Positions 1-6,798 of a stretch of 17,681 nucleotides of DNA are shown here, in pieces. The stretch is from BRH-c25 sp041690515. GTDB taxonomy: Bacteria; Bacillota; Clostridia; Lutisporales; Lutisporaceae. Every line of letters starts with the position of its first letter. Within the stretch, counting starts at the first letter, position 1. The stretch covers positions 1 to 17,681 of the forward strand of contig JAWLHF010000070.1 of NCBI GenBank assembly GCA_041690515.1, written 5' to 3'. A model generated the notes under the pieces. It was not told where the DNA came from. It made no database searches and saw only the letters and a program-made list of their open reading frames with translations. A program made the position numbers and the translations under genes.

Positions 1-354
1 CCCGAATCTCAGGCCTGTACTATTCCTTACTATCAGTACTATTTGACAAAAGCCGAAAAAAACTATCCCAATTGTCCTTTCTCTTATAGTGAAGGCTGCC
101 TCTCCAAGACAGGCAAAAATCAGAGACGCTTTCATTCTTCTGCTGTCTTTAAGACCCTGTCCATCCTTACCTGAAATAAGGGCAATTAAGGCAGCCAGTA
201 AGACATTGCTCCTTTTTAGAATACCGCTTGGGTATATATCGTAGGTATAGTCCATATCAATAAACCGTGAAAAATCCAATATTATGAACCATATCCCCAA
301 TATAATGATTATGGCAACTATTGATTTTAGACACAACTTCTTTATCTCTGTCAT
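1..354 (-). CDS. Partial multi-pass membrane protein, possibly YhhN/lysoplasmalogenase-like (3' end outside window)
   Basis: An open frame of 118 codons runs from an ATG at 354 to the left edge without a stop, so the C-terminus is missing. The peptide begins MTEIKKLCLKSIV and has a strong hydrophobic segment at residues about 9-31 (IVAIIIILGIWFIILDF). Further hydrophobic stretches lie near residues 53-63, 77-88 and 94-106 (GIVFFGFCQIVLIV). The spacing of short helices with small loops, and a Gly-Glu at the start of one helix, recall the YhhN family, but the match is weak and no catalytic motif is visible. The ribosome binding site (GGGCAGGT) is mediocre. It is the last gene of the minus-strand run, 94 bp after the ArsC-like gene. 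Confidence is fair that it is a gene and low for the family. Confidence 0.55.
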   Translation of the reverse strand, partial: MTEIKKLCLKSIVAIIIILGIWFIILDFSRFIDMDYTYDIYPSGILKRSNVLLAALIALISGKDGQGLKDSRRMKASLIFACLGEAAFTIRERTIGIVFFGFCQIVLIVRNSTGLRFG

Positions 355-448
355 AATCCAACCTGCCCGTCAGATTTATGTAATGCTATTTTATAAGTAC
401 TGCAAGATTCCTGTCTAATACATGATAATAATCGTGCATGCCAGCTGA

Positions 449-787
449 TTATTCCCAGGTCTTCCACACATCAGGTGCGTATCCGACAGTTGCCTGCCTG
501 CCGTTTCTGACTATTGGAGTTACATACAGTCCTGGGTTCTCCAATAGTATCTCCTTCTTTATAGTTTTGCTGTTTATTTTGCCCATGTTCAATCTTTCAT
601 AATCCTTTGCCTTTTTATTGATAAGATCAGCCAGACCTACAGCAGCCTCTACACTTTCCAGCTCTCGCTTGCTTAGGCTTTTTACCTTCAAGTCTATATA
701 CTGGAACTTTATATTTCTTTCCTTGAAATAACGCTGTGCCTTTTTAGTATCAAAGCACTTGTCTATACCAAATATCTGTATGTTCAT
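449..787 (-). CDS. ArsC/Spx-family thioredoxin-fold protein
   Basis: This 112-residue protein has the length and layout of the ArsC/Spx/YffB family, small thioredoxin-fold proteins that include arsenate reductase and the regulator Spx. The N-terminus reads IFGIDKCFDTKKAQRYF, with the single active-site-type cysteine C11 followed by the family DTKKA segment. A helical middle section follows, then VTPIVRNGR with a cis-Pro-like position, then the usual GY.PD.W tail. There is no second cysteine, so it is not a CXXC Spx, and the RP loop of true arsenate reductase reads TPIVR instead. A thiol-dependent reductase role is therefore an inference. The start has a GAAGGAG site in the gap after the upstream GNAT gene (21 bp), which suggests co-transcription with the GNAT, NYN and phosphatase genes. 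Confidence 0.85.
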   Translation of the reverse strand: MNIQIFGIDKCFDTKKAQRYFKERNIKFQYIDLKVKSLSKRELESVEAAVGLADLINKKAKDYERLNMGKINSKTIKKEILLENPGLYVTPIVRNGRQATVGYAPDVWKTWE

Positions 788-808
788 CCTGTTGTTACTC
801 CTTCATTG

Positions 809-1663
809 TCATATCTTCAATATCATCTCGTATTGATCGATGAAATGCTCAAATCCTGACGTCTCAAGGAAGTTCTTTAATGAATCTCCCCGGTCATCCA
901 CATTTATAACTGCAATATTATCTGATTCGGTGCGATTGATCAAATCAGAGATAATACTTGCAGCTATTCCTTTCCTCCTATGTTCTCTGGATACTCCTAT
1001 CTGAGGAATATCCCCAGTCTTACGCTCAATTATTCCATATCCTATGATACTGCTTTCGGATCTTACTATGGAGCAGTCAAAAGCCTCCGGAAGGGTATTC
1101 AATGATTCAATTGAGTTCTGCCAGGAAGGCTGTACGTCCCAAAGCTGCTTAAGACTCTCCCAATCTGTGTCATTGAACATTTCCACATGCTCAACCTTCC
1201 AGGTGATATCGGCTTTATATTTGCTCTTAGGCATCTTATAACAGGAAAAAGTCCTTGTTATCTCAAAACCCTGCTTCTTATAAAGCTCAAAAGCAGCAGT
1301 GTTGCTTTGTATGACTTCCAGAAGGTATTGTTCTACAGCTGCATTCTTAAGAAGCTCCACAGCCTTATAAAACATGTTTGTAGTAAGACCCTGCTTCCTA
1401 TATTCGGGGATGACACCTGTTCCGGTATCATAAGCCGTCAGCTTTCCATCCCATAGGCGGCAGCCATTGAGTATGAAGCCCACCAGAGAATCCATCTTAA
1501 ATGCCCCTATGGATTTTTCCGGAATATATCCTCTTCTGCAGAGCATTTGATCAAGCTTCCAAAGGGGCAGCTCAGTTTTTACCTGGTAGTCTGAAAAGGC
1601 TCTGTTAAATGTACTATGTATGATGTCTATAGCAGTATCTCCCAAGTTTTTGTATTCAAACAT
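809..1663 (-). CDS. Tandem-domain GNAT N-acetyltransferase
   Basis: The 284-residue protein carries two GNAT acetyltransferase domains in tandem. The first (about residues 1-145) has the acetyl-CoA-binding stretch TGVIPEYRKQGLTTNMF, followed by EVIQSNTAAFELYKKQGF, the typical C-terminal strand and helix. The second (about 155-284) has PQIGVSREHRRKGIAASII and ends in a diverged NFLETSGFEHF. The substrate cannot be read from the sequence; such double-GNAT proteins in Firmicutes include small-molecule and aminoglycoside-type acetyltransferases. The ATG has a good AGGAGG site seven bases upstream. The gene follows the NYN gene by 21 bp and precedes the ArsC-like gene by 21 bp, which fits one transcription unit. 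Confidence 0.9.
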   Translation of the reverse strand: MFEYKNLGDTAIDIIHSTFNRAFSDYQVKTELPLWKLDQMLCRRGYIPEKSIGAFKMDSLVGFILNGCRLWDGKLTAYDTGTGVIPEYRKQGLTTNMFYKAVELLKNAAVEQYLLEVIQSNTAAFELYKKQGFEITRTFSCYKMPKSKYKADITWKVEHVEMFNDTDWESLKQLWDVQPSWQNSIESLNTLPEAFDCSIVRSESSIIGYGIIERKTGDIPQIGVSREHRRKGIAASIISDLINRTESDNIAVINVDDRGDSLKNFLETSGFEHFIDQYEMILKI

Positions 1664-1684
1664 GCTTTGCCTCCTAATTATGTA

Positions 1685-2455
1685 CTATTTATACTTGTTC
1701 CTTATATAGATATGCTTAATCCTTGAATTGCTGGACTCCCTCTCTTCTATCTGAAAGCGTTTGAGGCTTTTAACAAGAGGTGTAAGCTTTGAAAACCCAT
1801 AATTTCTAGCATCAAAATCAGGCTGTTTCTTTGATATCAGATTGCCCACATCTGCCAGGAAAGCCCAACCGTTGTCGTCTGCAACATCATTTACAGAGGA
1901 AGCTATGAGATTTATTATTTCTTCACCGATATTCACCTGGGTATTCTTGGACTCAAGTTCTACCACATCTTCCTTGTGGTTTTCGTGGGCATCATTATCG
2001 TCATGCTTAACTGGTGCATTGATAATCTCTATGTATATGAACTTGTCACAAGCTACTATGAATGCGCTGGGGGTTTTTCTTTCTCCTATCCCTATGACCT
2101 TCATACCTGCTTCACGCAGTCTGGTAGCCAGTCTTGTGAAGTCGCTGTCACTTGATATTATGCAGAAGCCGTCTACTTTCTCTGAATACAGTATGTCCAT
2201 GGCATCAATAATCAGTGCTGAGTCTGAGGAATTTTTACCGCTGGTATAACTATACTGCTGAATAGGGGTTATGGCATTCTCCAGCAATGAATTCTTCCAT
2301 CCGGATAATGTGGCTTTGGTCCAGTCACCATATATTCTCTTTATTGTTGGTGTACCATATTTTGTAACTTCCTCCAGTATTCCTCTAATGTTCTTGTATG
2401 GAACGTTTTCTGCATCAATAAGTACTGCCAATCTTAAGTCGGCTGTATTTGACAT
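1685..2455 (-). CDS. NYN-domain RNase-like protein with C-terminal OST-HTH/LOTUS domain
   Basis: The 256-residue protein starts with a NYN (PIN-like, LabA/DUF88) nuclease domain at about residues 7-150. Its acidic metal-binding set is visible: D14 and N17 in LIDAENV, D78 in NSSDSALIID, D84, and D103/D105 in ISSDSDF. A charged linker (about 150-175) leads to a domain at about 176-250 (EEIINLIASSV...GWAFLADVGNLI...NYGFSKLTPLVKSL) that matches the OST-HTH/LOTUS fold, a proposed RNA-binding module. The family is expected to be a metal-dependent ribonuclease; the RNA target is unknown. The start has GAGAGGAGAAAG just upstream. It lies between a histidine phosphatase and the GNAT gene with short gaps on both sides. 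Confidence 0.9.
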   Translation of the reverse strand: MSNTADLRLAVLIDAENVPYKNIRGILEEVTKYGTPTIKRIYGDWTKATLSGWKNSLLENAITPIQQYSYTSGKNSSDSALIIDAMDILYSEKVDGFCIISSDSDFTRLATRLREAGMKVIGIGERKTPSAFIVACDKFIYIEIINAPVKHDDNDAHENHKEDVVELESKNTQVNIGEEIINLIASSVNDVADDNGWAFLADVGNLISKKQPDFDARNYGFSKLTPLVKSLKRFQIEERESSNSRIKHIYIRNKYK

Positions 2456-2500
2456 ATCTTTCTCCTCTCTTTTCTAATTCATTTGATATTATCAAGGCTG

Positions 2501-3106
2501 CTAATCCAAATGAGAAGTATCGGCCTCCAATACCCATCTTATCTCCCCATCCTGTATATCCATTACCGTCAGGCAGGTATCGTGGATATAGGGCGGTCCC
2601 CAGAATTCCTCAATAGCGATATTCTTCATGATTGAATATATGGCTTTAATGACTGCAGCATGGGTCACAATAAGGATGTTTCCTACGGAAGGCGATTGTG
2701 TGATCTCGTCCAGAAAAGCACTTACCCTTCTTATTAGTTCATCATAGCTTTCACCGTCCACAGGCTGGTATAAATGGGGTTTGTTCCAAAGGTTGTATTG
2801 CTGCTCAGGATAGAGTTCCGTTAGAATATTGTGCTCTACCCCTTCCCAGCAGCCAAAGCCCATTTCCTTCAAGGCTTCCTTCACTTTTATTTCGGTTCTC
2901 TTGTCACCCAATATATGCTTTGCTGTGTCAAGAGCTCTTCCTAACGGGCTGCAGTAAACACAGTCAAAATCAATGTTCTTCAAGCTTTCGCCAAGCTTTT
3001 TTGCATTTGAAGAGCCCTTTTCGGTAAGGTTGGAGTTATTCCATCCTTGCATTTTTCCTGCCTTATTCCATTCAGTTTCACCATGTCTTGTTAAATATAT
3101 CTTCAA
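2501..3106 (-). CDS. Histidine phosphatase family protein (phosphoglycerate mutase-like)
   Basis: This 201-residue protein of the histidine phosphatase superfamily opens with YLTRHGETEWN, which supplies the phospho-accepting H8 and R7. It continues with the GR-rich CSPLGRALDTA segment, a Glu-containing KEMGFGCWEG, and the second histidine in LIVTHAAVIKA. This set is typical of cobalamin-phosphatase (CobC), PhoE or broad-specificity phosphatases rather than true glycolytic dPGM, which is longer. The substrate is unknown. The start codon is TTG at 3106, chosen because the protein begins exactly at the first strand and AAGGAG sits eight bases upstream. It lies 90 bp after the flavodoxin gene and 45 bp before the NYN gene, and probably opens or continues a four-gene run. 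Confidence 0.9.
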   Translation of the reverse strand: MKIYLTRHGETEWNKAGKMQGWNNSNLTEKGSSNAKKLGESLKNIDFDCVYCSPLGRALDTAKHILGDKRTEIKVKEALKEMGFGCWEGVEHNILTELYPEQQYNLWNKPHLYQPVDGESYDELIRRVSAFLDEITQSPSVGNILIVTHAAVIKAIYSIMKNIAIEEFWGPPYIHDTCLTVMDIQDGEIRWVLEADTSHLD

Positions 3107-3196
3107 CTCACTATCTCCTTAATAGCATATATCAAATATTTAGCTACAGCACCTAAACTTACTATTGCCGAAAGAATTAGCCAAGTTAGGCAGTCT

Positions 3197-3670
3197 CTAT
3201 TGCAAAAGCGTCTTTGCCCATTCTGATGCACGCTCAAGCTCTTCTTCCTTTAATGGGCCTTCATTATCCTTGACAAAAAAACCTTCAGGGGCTGCTACCA
3301 AGCTGCCGCCCTTCTTTACAAGCTTATCAGCTATCGGTTTTGCAGCATATCCGAATATCCTGACAAGACCGTTCAGTAGTTTGGAATTTACATCTGTAGT
3401 GTTGATTCTTGTGTCAAATGCAGCAACTTTCATTCCTTCAAGACCGCTAGCGGGAATTTTTATCAGGAAGTCTACTACTTCCTTTGTCGGCTTGAATGCC
3501 CTGGTAGGAGAACCTACAATCATCAGTTCCACCCCTTGAAGCTGCTCAAGAGTCATATCAGTTATGCGGACAACATTAATATCATGCATTGAGCCGAGTA
3601 CCTCACCCATCGTCTTGGCAACTTTCTCAGTATTGCCAAAGACTGAATCATATAACACTAAAATATTCAT
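3197..3670 (-). CDS. Flavodoxin-like protein
   Basis: A single-domain flavodoxin of 157 residues, normally a soluble FMN electron carrier or FMN-binding oxidoreductase. The N-terminus MNILVLYDSVFGNTEKVAK contains strand 1 and the phosphate-binding loop SVFGNTEK. MIVGSPT (about residues 59-65) is the second FMN loop, and KVAAFDTR marks the third central strand. An in-frame ATG 30 bases upstream would add ten residues (MIKLTKGGDS), but those bases contain the GGGGGGAGA ribosome binding site for the ATG at 3670, so the shorter form is preferred. A TATAAA-like element precedes the gene, but no clean -35 was found. The physiological partner is not visible from context. Confidence 0.88.
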   Translation of the reverse strand: MNILVLYDSVFGNTEKVAKTMGEVLGSMHDINVVRITDMTLEQLQGVELMIVGSPTRAFKPTKEVVDFLIKIPASGLEGMKVAAFDTRINTTDVNSKLLNGLVRIFGYAAKPIADKLVKKGGSLVAAPEGFFVKDNEGPLKEEELERASEWAKTLLQ

Positions 3671-3804
3671 TGAATCTCCCCCCTTGGTTAATTTTATCAT
3701 ATTTATAACAGACAGGCTTCATATCTGAAGCTTGTCCATAATAAGTTCTTTATCAATCATTTTTATGTGAAGCGTCCTGAACTGATGCAAGCCTAAGCCT
3801 CATA

Positions 3805-4221
3805 TCATTCACCTATCACCTTTACCAATACCCTTTTTGGGCGTTTGCCGTCGTACTCTCCGTAGAATATCTGTTCCCATGGTCCAAAGTCAAGCTTTCC
3901 GTCAGTAATTGCAGCCACTACCTCACGTCCCATCAGCTGCCTTTTAAGATGGGCATCGGCATTATCCTCATAGCCGTTGTGCCTGTATTGACTATGGGGC
4001 TTTTCGGGAGCCAGAATCTCCAGCCATTTTTCAAAATCCTGATGAAGGCCCGACTCGTCATCGTTGACAAATACGCTGGCAGTTATATGCATTGCATTAA
4101 CCAACACAAGTCCTTCCTTTACTCCACTTTCATCTATACATGCCTGCACCTGTGAAGTTATGTTGATATACCCTCTTCGTGCGGGCAGGTTGAACATTAG
4201 TTCTTTCCTGTATGATTTCAT
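3805..4221 (-). CDS. yjbQ: YjbQ family protein (UPF0047, secondary thiamine-phosphate synthase-type)
   Basis: The 138-residue protein matches the compact YjbQ/UPF0047 family along its full length. Visible signatures are VLVNAMHITASVFVNDDESG (residues about 40-58), HSQYRHN, DNADAHLKRQLMGREV and the C-terminal FGPWEQIFYGEYDGKR. The conserved His and Asp residues form the presumed metal and active site. Some members show weak thiamine-phosphate synthase activity, and the native role is unsettled. The gene is translationally tied to ndk: the ndk stop codon is followed directly by the AAGGAGG site, with only 12 bp between the genes. The pair is most likely one transcript. Confidence 0.93.
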   Translation of the reverse strand: MKSYRKELMFNLPARRGYINITSQVQACIDESGVKEGLVLVNAMHITASVFVNDDESGLHQDFEKWLEILAPEKPHSQYRHNGYEDNADAHLKRQLMGREVVAAITDGKLDFGPWEQIFYGEYDGKRPKRVLVKVIGE

Positions 4222-4233
4222 CTTACGACCTCC

Positions 4234-4638
4234 TTACATCTCCGGAAACCATATTCTTATCTCACGCTCGGCACTTTCCATACTGTCTGATGAATGAATG
4301 GAATTTTCAGTTTTTGATAATGCATATCTGCCTCTAATGCTTCCCATATCTGCATCCATAGGATCAGTAGCTCCGTTTATTCTCCTTACCTGTGCTATGG
4401 CATTGTTCCCCTCTACTATCAATACACACACTTCACCTCTTGTGATATAGCTAATAAGCTTATTGTAGAAAGGCTTATCCTTATGCTCATAATAATGGGT
4501 CCCGGCAGTTTGTACGGAAGGCTTCAGTATCTTTGCGGCAGCTATATGCAATCCCTTATCCTCATATATTGAAATTATCTTGCCCATCAGCCTTCTCTCC
4601 ATTGCATCCGGCTTGATAATCACCAATGTCCTCTCCAT
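4234..4638 (-). CDS. ndk: Nucleoside diphosphate kinase
   Basis: Ndk transfers the gamma phosphate among nucleoside di- and triphosphates through a phosphohistidine. The protein shows LVIIKPDAMERRLMGKI at the N-terminus, the conserved NGATDP and GSIRGRYAL segments, and the active-site NSIHSSDS with H115. At 134 residues it is slightly short compared with the usual 140-150, losing part of the C-terminal tail after IRIWFPEM, but all catalytic elements are present. An AGAAAGGATG site precedes the ATG. It is followed closely by yjbQ. About 107 bp separate it from the upstream lipoprotein gene, and no convincing promoter was found there. Confidence 0.96.
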   Translation of the reverse strand: MERTLVIIKPDAMERRLMGKIISIYEDKGLHIAAAKILKPSVQTAGTHYYEHKDKPFYNKLISYITRGEVCVLIVEGNNAIAQVRRINGATDPMDADMGSIRGRYALSKTENSIHSSDSMESAEREIRIWFPEM

Positions 4639-4745
4639 AACTACATCCTTTCTTCTTGTTTTATATCTTCATGTCTAGAGGTCCTAATATCTATTATTGT
4701 GCCAAATAATACTTATTATGTATTAATATCACTGCAGTAAGATGA

Positions 4746-5672
4746 TCATACCGGAGATGTGTACCTGTATGATTCTATATTCAGCTCCTCAAAAACACCG
4801 TCATTTTCCAACAGCATAATAGTATTTTCACCCTCAAAGCCAGTCCATTTCAGACCCAGAAGCATACCATCCTTAGTTTTAGCTGCAAACAGTATACTAA
4901 ACATTTCAGGAAAAATGCTTCCACCGTCATCAACTCTCCAGGTGGACATTTCATCATACTTTGCCGGGTAGTCCTTGAACACAAGCTTCGTTGGAGTTTT
5001 CATCACTATGCTTGCCAGCATGTCATCCTTATCCCGTTCAAAAAGTATCAAATACACAGCTGTGTCTGCTTCTATTCTCCCTATCTCCCAACTGTCCTTG
5101 ATATTGCGTCCTTTAATCCTCTCGATCTCTTCTATGGTGTCTGCAGATGCATTATGATGATTGCTTTCCTGTGAGTTCAGTACTGCATCAGTATTGAACT
5201 CCATGCCCTTCACCAGATAATACGTCTCGTTCGCCCTTGCCTTCCCCGATGTAATCTCAAATATCTTACCTTGAAGATTATCGAAATTCTGTGAAGTCAA
5301 TCTGCCGTTGTCTTTTTCACCTTGTGTTTGAGTTCTTAAGTATCTGATATCAAGAATATTTCCGTTTTCTCCTATTGCTTTATTTATATCCTCAACATTA
5401 TTTACATTCTCCTGATGACCAGATGTAATTATCAGATTGCTCTCTTGATTGGTAAATCCAAATACTCTGCTCAATTCTGAAGTATTGATAAAGTTGTCTT
5501 CAACAGGCTCAACGATTTCACTGTCCTGAAGCACTTCTTCCCTTCCATTGTTATTATCATTTATCAAGGCTTGTTTGCTGCAGCCGCTTAATATGAAGAG
5601 GATCAGCGCTATTGAAAAAACACTCCTAATACATCTTATCCGCATTGCTGAGAGCATTTTGTATATCTCCAA
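4746..5672 (-). CDS. Putative lipoprotein of unknown function, overlapping the upstream hydrolase gene
   Basis: The product has a lipoprotein signal peptide: a basic MRIRCIRS segment, the hydrophobic VFSIALILFI, and the lipobox LSGC. A low-complexity acidic linker (NDNNNGREE...) follows, then about 250 residues of mixed secondary structure rich in charged residues. No known domain is recognised. The start is uncertain. The longest form uses TTG at 5672 with GGAGGAG eight bases upstream. An ATG at 5657 has GGAG nine bases upstream, and an ATG at 5645 gives the most classical signal peptide length (cysteine at residue 22). All versions overlap the 3' end of the MBL-fold gene by 20-47 bp, so the two are probably translationally coupled. 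Lipidation would anchor it outside the membrane. Confidence 0.75.
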   Translation of the reverse strand: MEIYKMLSAMRIRCIRSVFSIALILFILSGCSKQALINDNNNGREEVLQDSEIVEPVEDNFINTSELSRVFGFTNQESNLIITSGHQENVNNVEDINKAIGENGNILDIRYLRTQTQGEKDNGRLTSQNFDNLQGKIFEITSGKARANETYYLVKGMEFNTDAVLNSQESNHHNASADTIEEIERIKGRNIKDSWEIGRIEADTAVYLILFERDKDDMLASIVMKTPTKLVFKDYPAKYDEMSTWRVDDGGSIFPEMFSILFAAKTKDGMLLGLKWTGFEGENTIMLLENDGVFEELNIESYRYTSPV

Positions 5673-6357
5673 TAAACTCTCCTCCGTGATAACAGATTAT
5701 TCTTTGTATGTCATAATTCATAAGCTTTAACAGGGACTTTATTGCTTCTGCCATATTCAGTGTGTATTTTGGTTCAGGTATTTCAAGGTTTCCCTTTACT
5801 ATTGCCAAAGCGTCTCCGCTGATAAGTGTTTTATGCTCTTTCAGATAGAGGGATATATGCCCCGACATATGCCCTGGGGTGGCAACTATCTCGATTCCAC
5901 CGCAACAGGGGATGCAATCTCCGTCTTTTACAGTCACATCCACTTCAGTACATTCTACTGATTTTAAAATATTTTGGAATACTATCCCCTCTTCCCTTTG
6001 CTCAGGCGCCAACATCAGCTGCCTCTGTTCAGCCTGTTCAAGCCGCAATGATTTTAATCTGCCTGAAACATAAGGTGAATCTGCTTCACTTGTTATTACT
6101 TTTACATTGGAATACTTTTTCTTGATTGCTGCCAGACTTCCCATATGATCATGGTCATGATGGGTTATGATCACCTTGGTCAGCTTTGAAAAATCAACAC
6201 CCTTATCGGCAGCGGACTGCTCCAGTAAAGGCAGAAAACCTGTATATCCGCAGTCTACAAGAATCATCTCATTTTCATCCTGAAATATGACAGGATGGAT
6301 TGAATCCTCACCATATCCAAAGTTAAAATTGACATCTAAGACTATTATGCTGTTCAA
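5626..6357 (-). CDS. MBL-fold metallohydrolase
   Basis: A 243-residue metallo-beta-lactamase-fold hydrolase. Metal ligands are clear: THHDHDHMG (the HxHxDH motif), the histidine of TPGHMSGHIS, the Asp in SGDAL, and a C-terminal histidine in CYHGGE. This architecture fits the broad glyoxalase II/lactonase/RNase-like MBL group; a substrate cannot be assigned. The start is TTG at 6357, supported by GGAGG seven bases upstream and by the N-terminus starting at the first strand (IIVLDVNFNFG). The CHGGEF coding sequence near its end supplies a strong Shine-Dalgarno-like GGAGGAG for the overlapping downstream lipoprotein gene. A truncated phosphoesterase gene lies 80 bp upstream. Confidence 0.9.
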   Translation of the reverse strand: MNSIIVLDVNFNFGYGEDSIHPVIFQDENEMILVDCGYTGFLPLLEQSAADKGVDFSKLTKVIITHHDHDHMGSLAAIKKKYSNVKVITSEADSPYVSGRLKSLRLEQAEQRQLMLAPEQREEGIVFQNILKSVECTEVDVTVKDGDCIPCCGGIEIVATPGHMSGHISLYLKEHKTLISGDALAIVKGNLEIPEPKYTLNMAEAIKSLLKLMNYDIQRIICYHGGEFIGDIQNALSNADKMY

Positions 6358-6437
6358 AGTATTTCCTCCATTAGTCTAATAATTACTCATCATTCTGTAG
6401 AGTGAAAAAAAGGCTCAGGGAAATCAAGACTGTTAAT

Positions 6438-6785
6438 CTAATTATATCTTTTTTTGTACAAAATATCATCTATTAGTATATATGTCCGTTCTTCATCAAA
6501 AAATGAGTAGTAATTATGTCCTTGTCCGAATACCTCCCTAAACACTGTCACATCATCATGATTGCCAAGGACGAAGCTATATTTGAATCCGTAGCTTTCC
6601 AGGAGTCCATGAAGAAAACCGGCACTATCCCTGCTGCATATATCACCGGTAATAACGACCTCATCTATCCCTCTTCTTTTTATATCCTCCAGTACTGAAA
6701 GCAGATTCCTCTCTGGATCAATATCCTTGTACTTTTCAATTCTCTCACCTAAATGAATATCGGATACATGTGCAATAATCCTCAT
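6438..6785 (-). CDS. C-terminally truncated calcineurin-like metallophosphoesterase
   Basis: The 115-residue product is the N-terminal half of a calcineurin-like phosphoesterase. It keeps motif I (SDIHLG, D9 and H11), motif II (ITGDI, D48) and motif III (LGNHDD, N75-H76-D77), then stops at LYKKRYN. Family members usually reach 230-280 residues and need two further histidine motifs (H...GHxH), which are absent here and not found in the 80 bp that follow. It therefore looks like a 3' deletion product that is probably inactive. The start is sound: AAGGAG overlaps the upstream stop, and the gene begins 13 bp after the beta-lactamase-like gene. The ORF ends in an A-rich run, but no reading frame after it resumes the family. 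Confidence 0.7.
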   Translation of the reverse strand: MRIIAHVSDIHLGERIEKYKDIDPERNLLSVLEDIKRRGIDEVVITGDICSRDSAGFLHGLLESYGFKYSFVLGNHDDVTVFREVFGQGHNYYSFFDEERTYILIDDILYKKRYN

Positions 6786-6798
6786 ATAGCTTTCTCCT

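Noticed and set aside
1842..2249. A 135-codon plus-strand ORF opposite the NYN gene
   Set aside because: It is a frame shadow of a clearly recognised NYN-LOTUS protein.
3695..3804. A terminator or riboswitch between yjbQ and the flavodoxin gene
   Set aside because: Only a short GCTTCA-GATA-TGAAGC stem is present, without a U-tract or any recognisable aptamer pattern.
6438..6480. A simple frameshift in the A-run as the cause of phosphoesterase truncation
   Set aside because: None of the three frames after the run shows the missing family motifs in the 80 bp before the next gene, so sequence has been lost.
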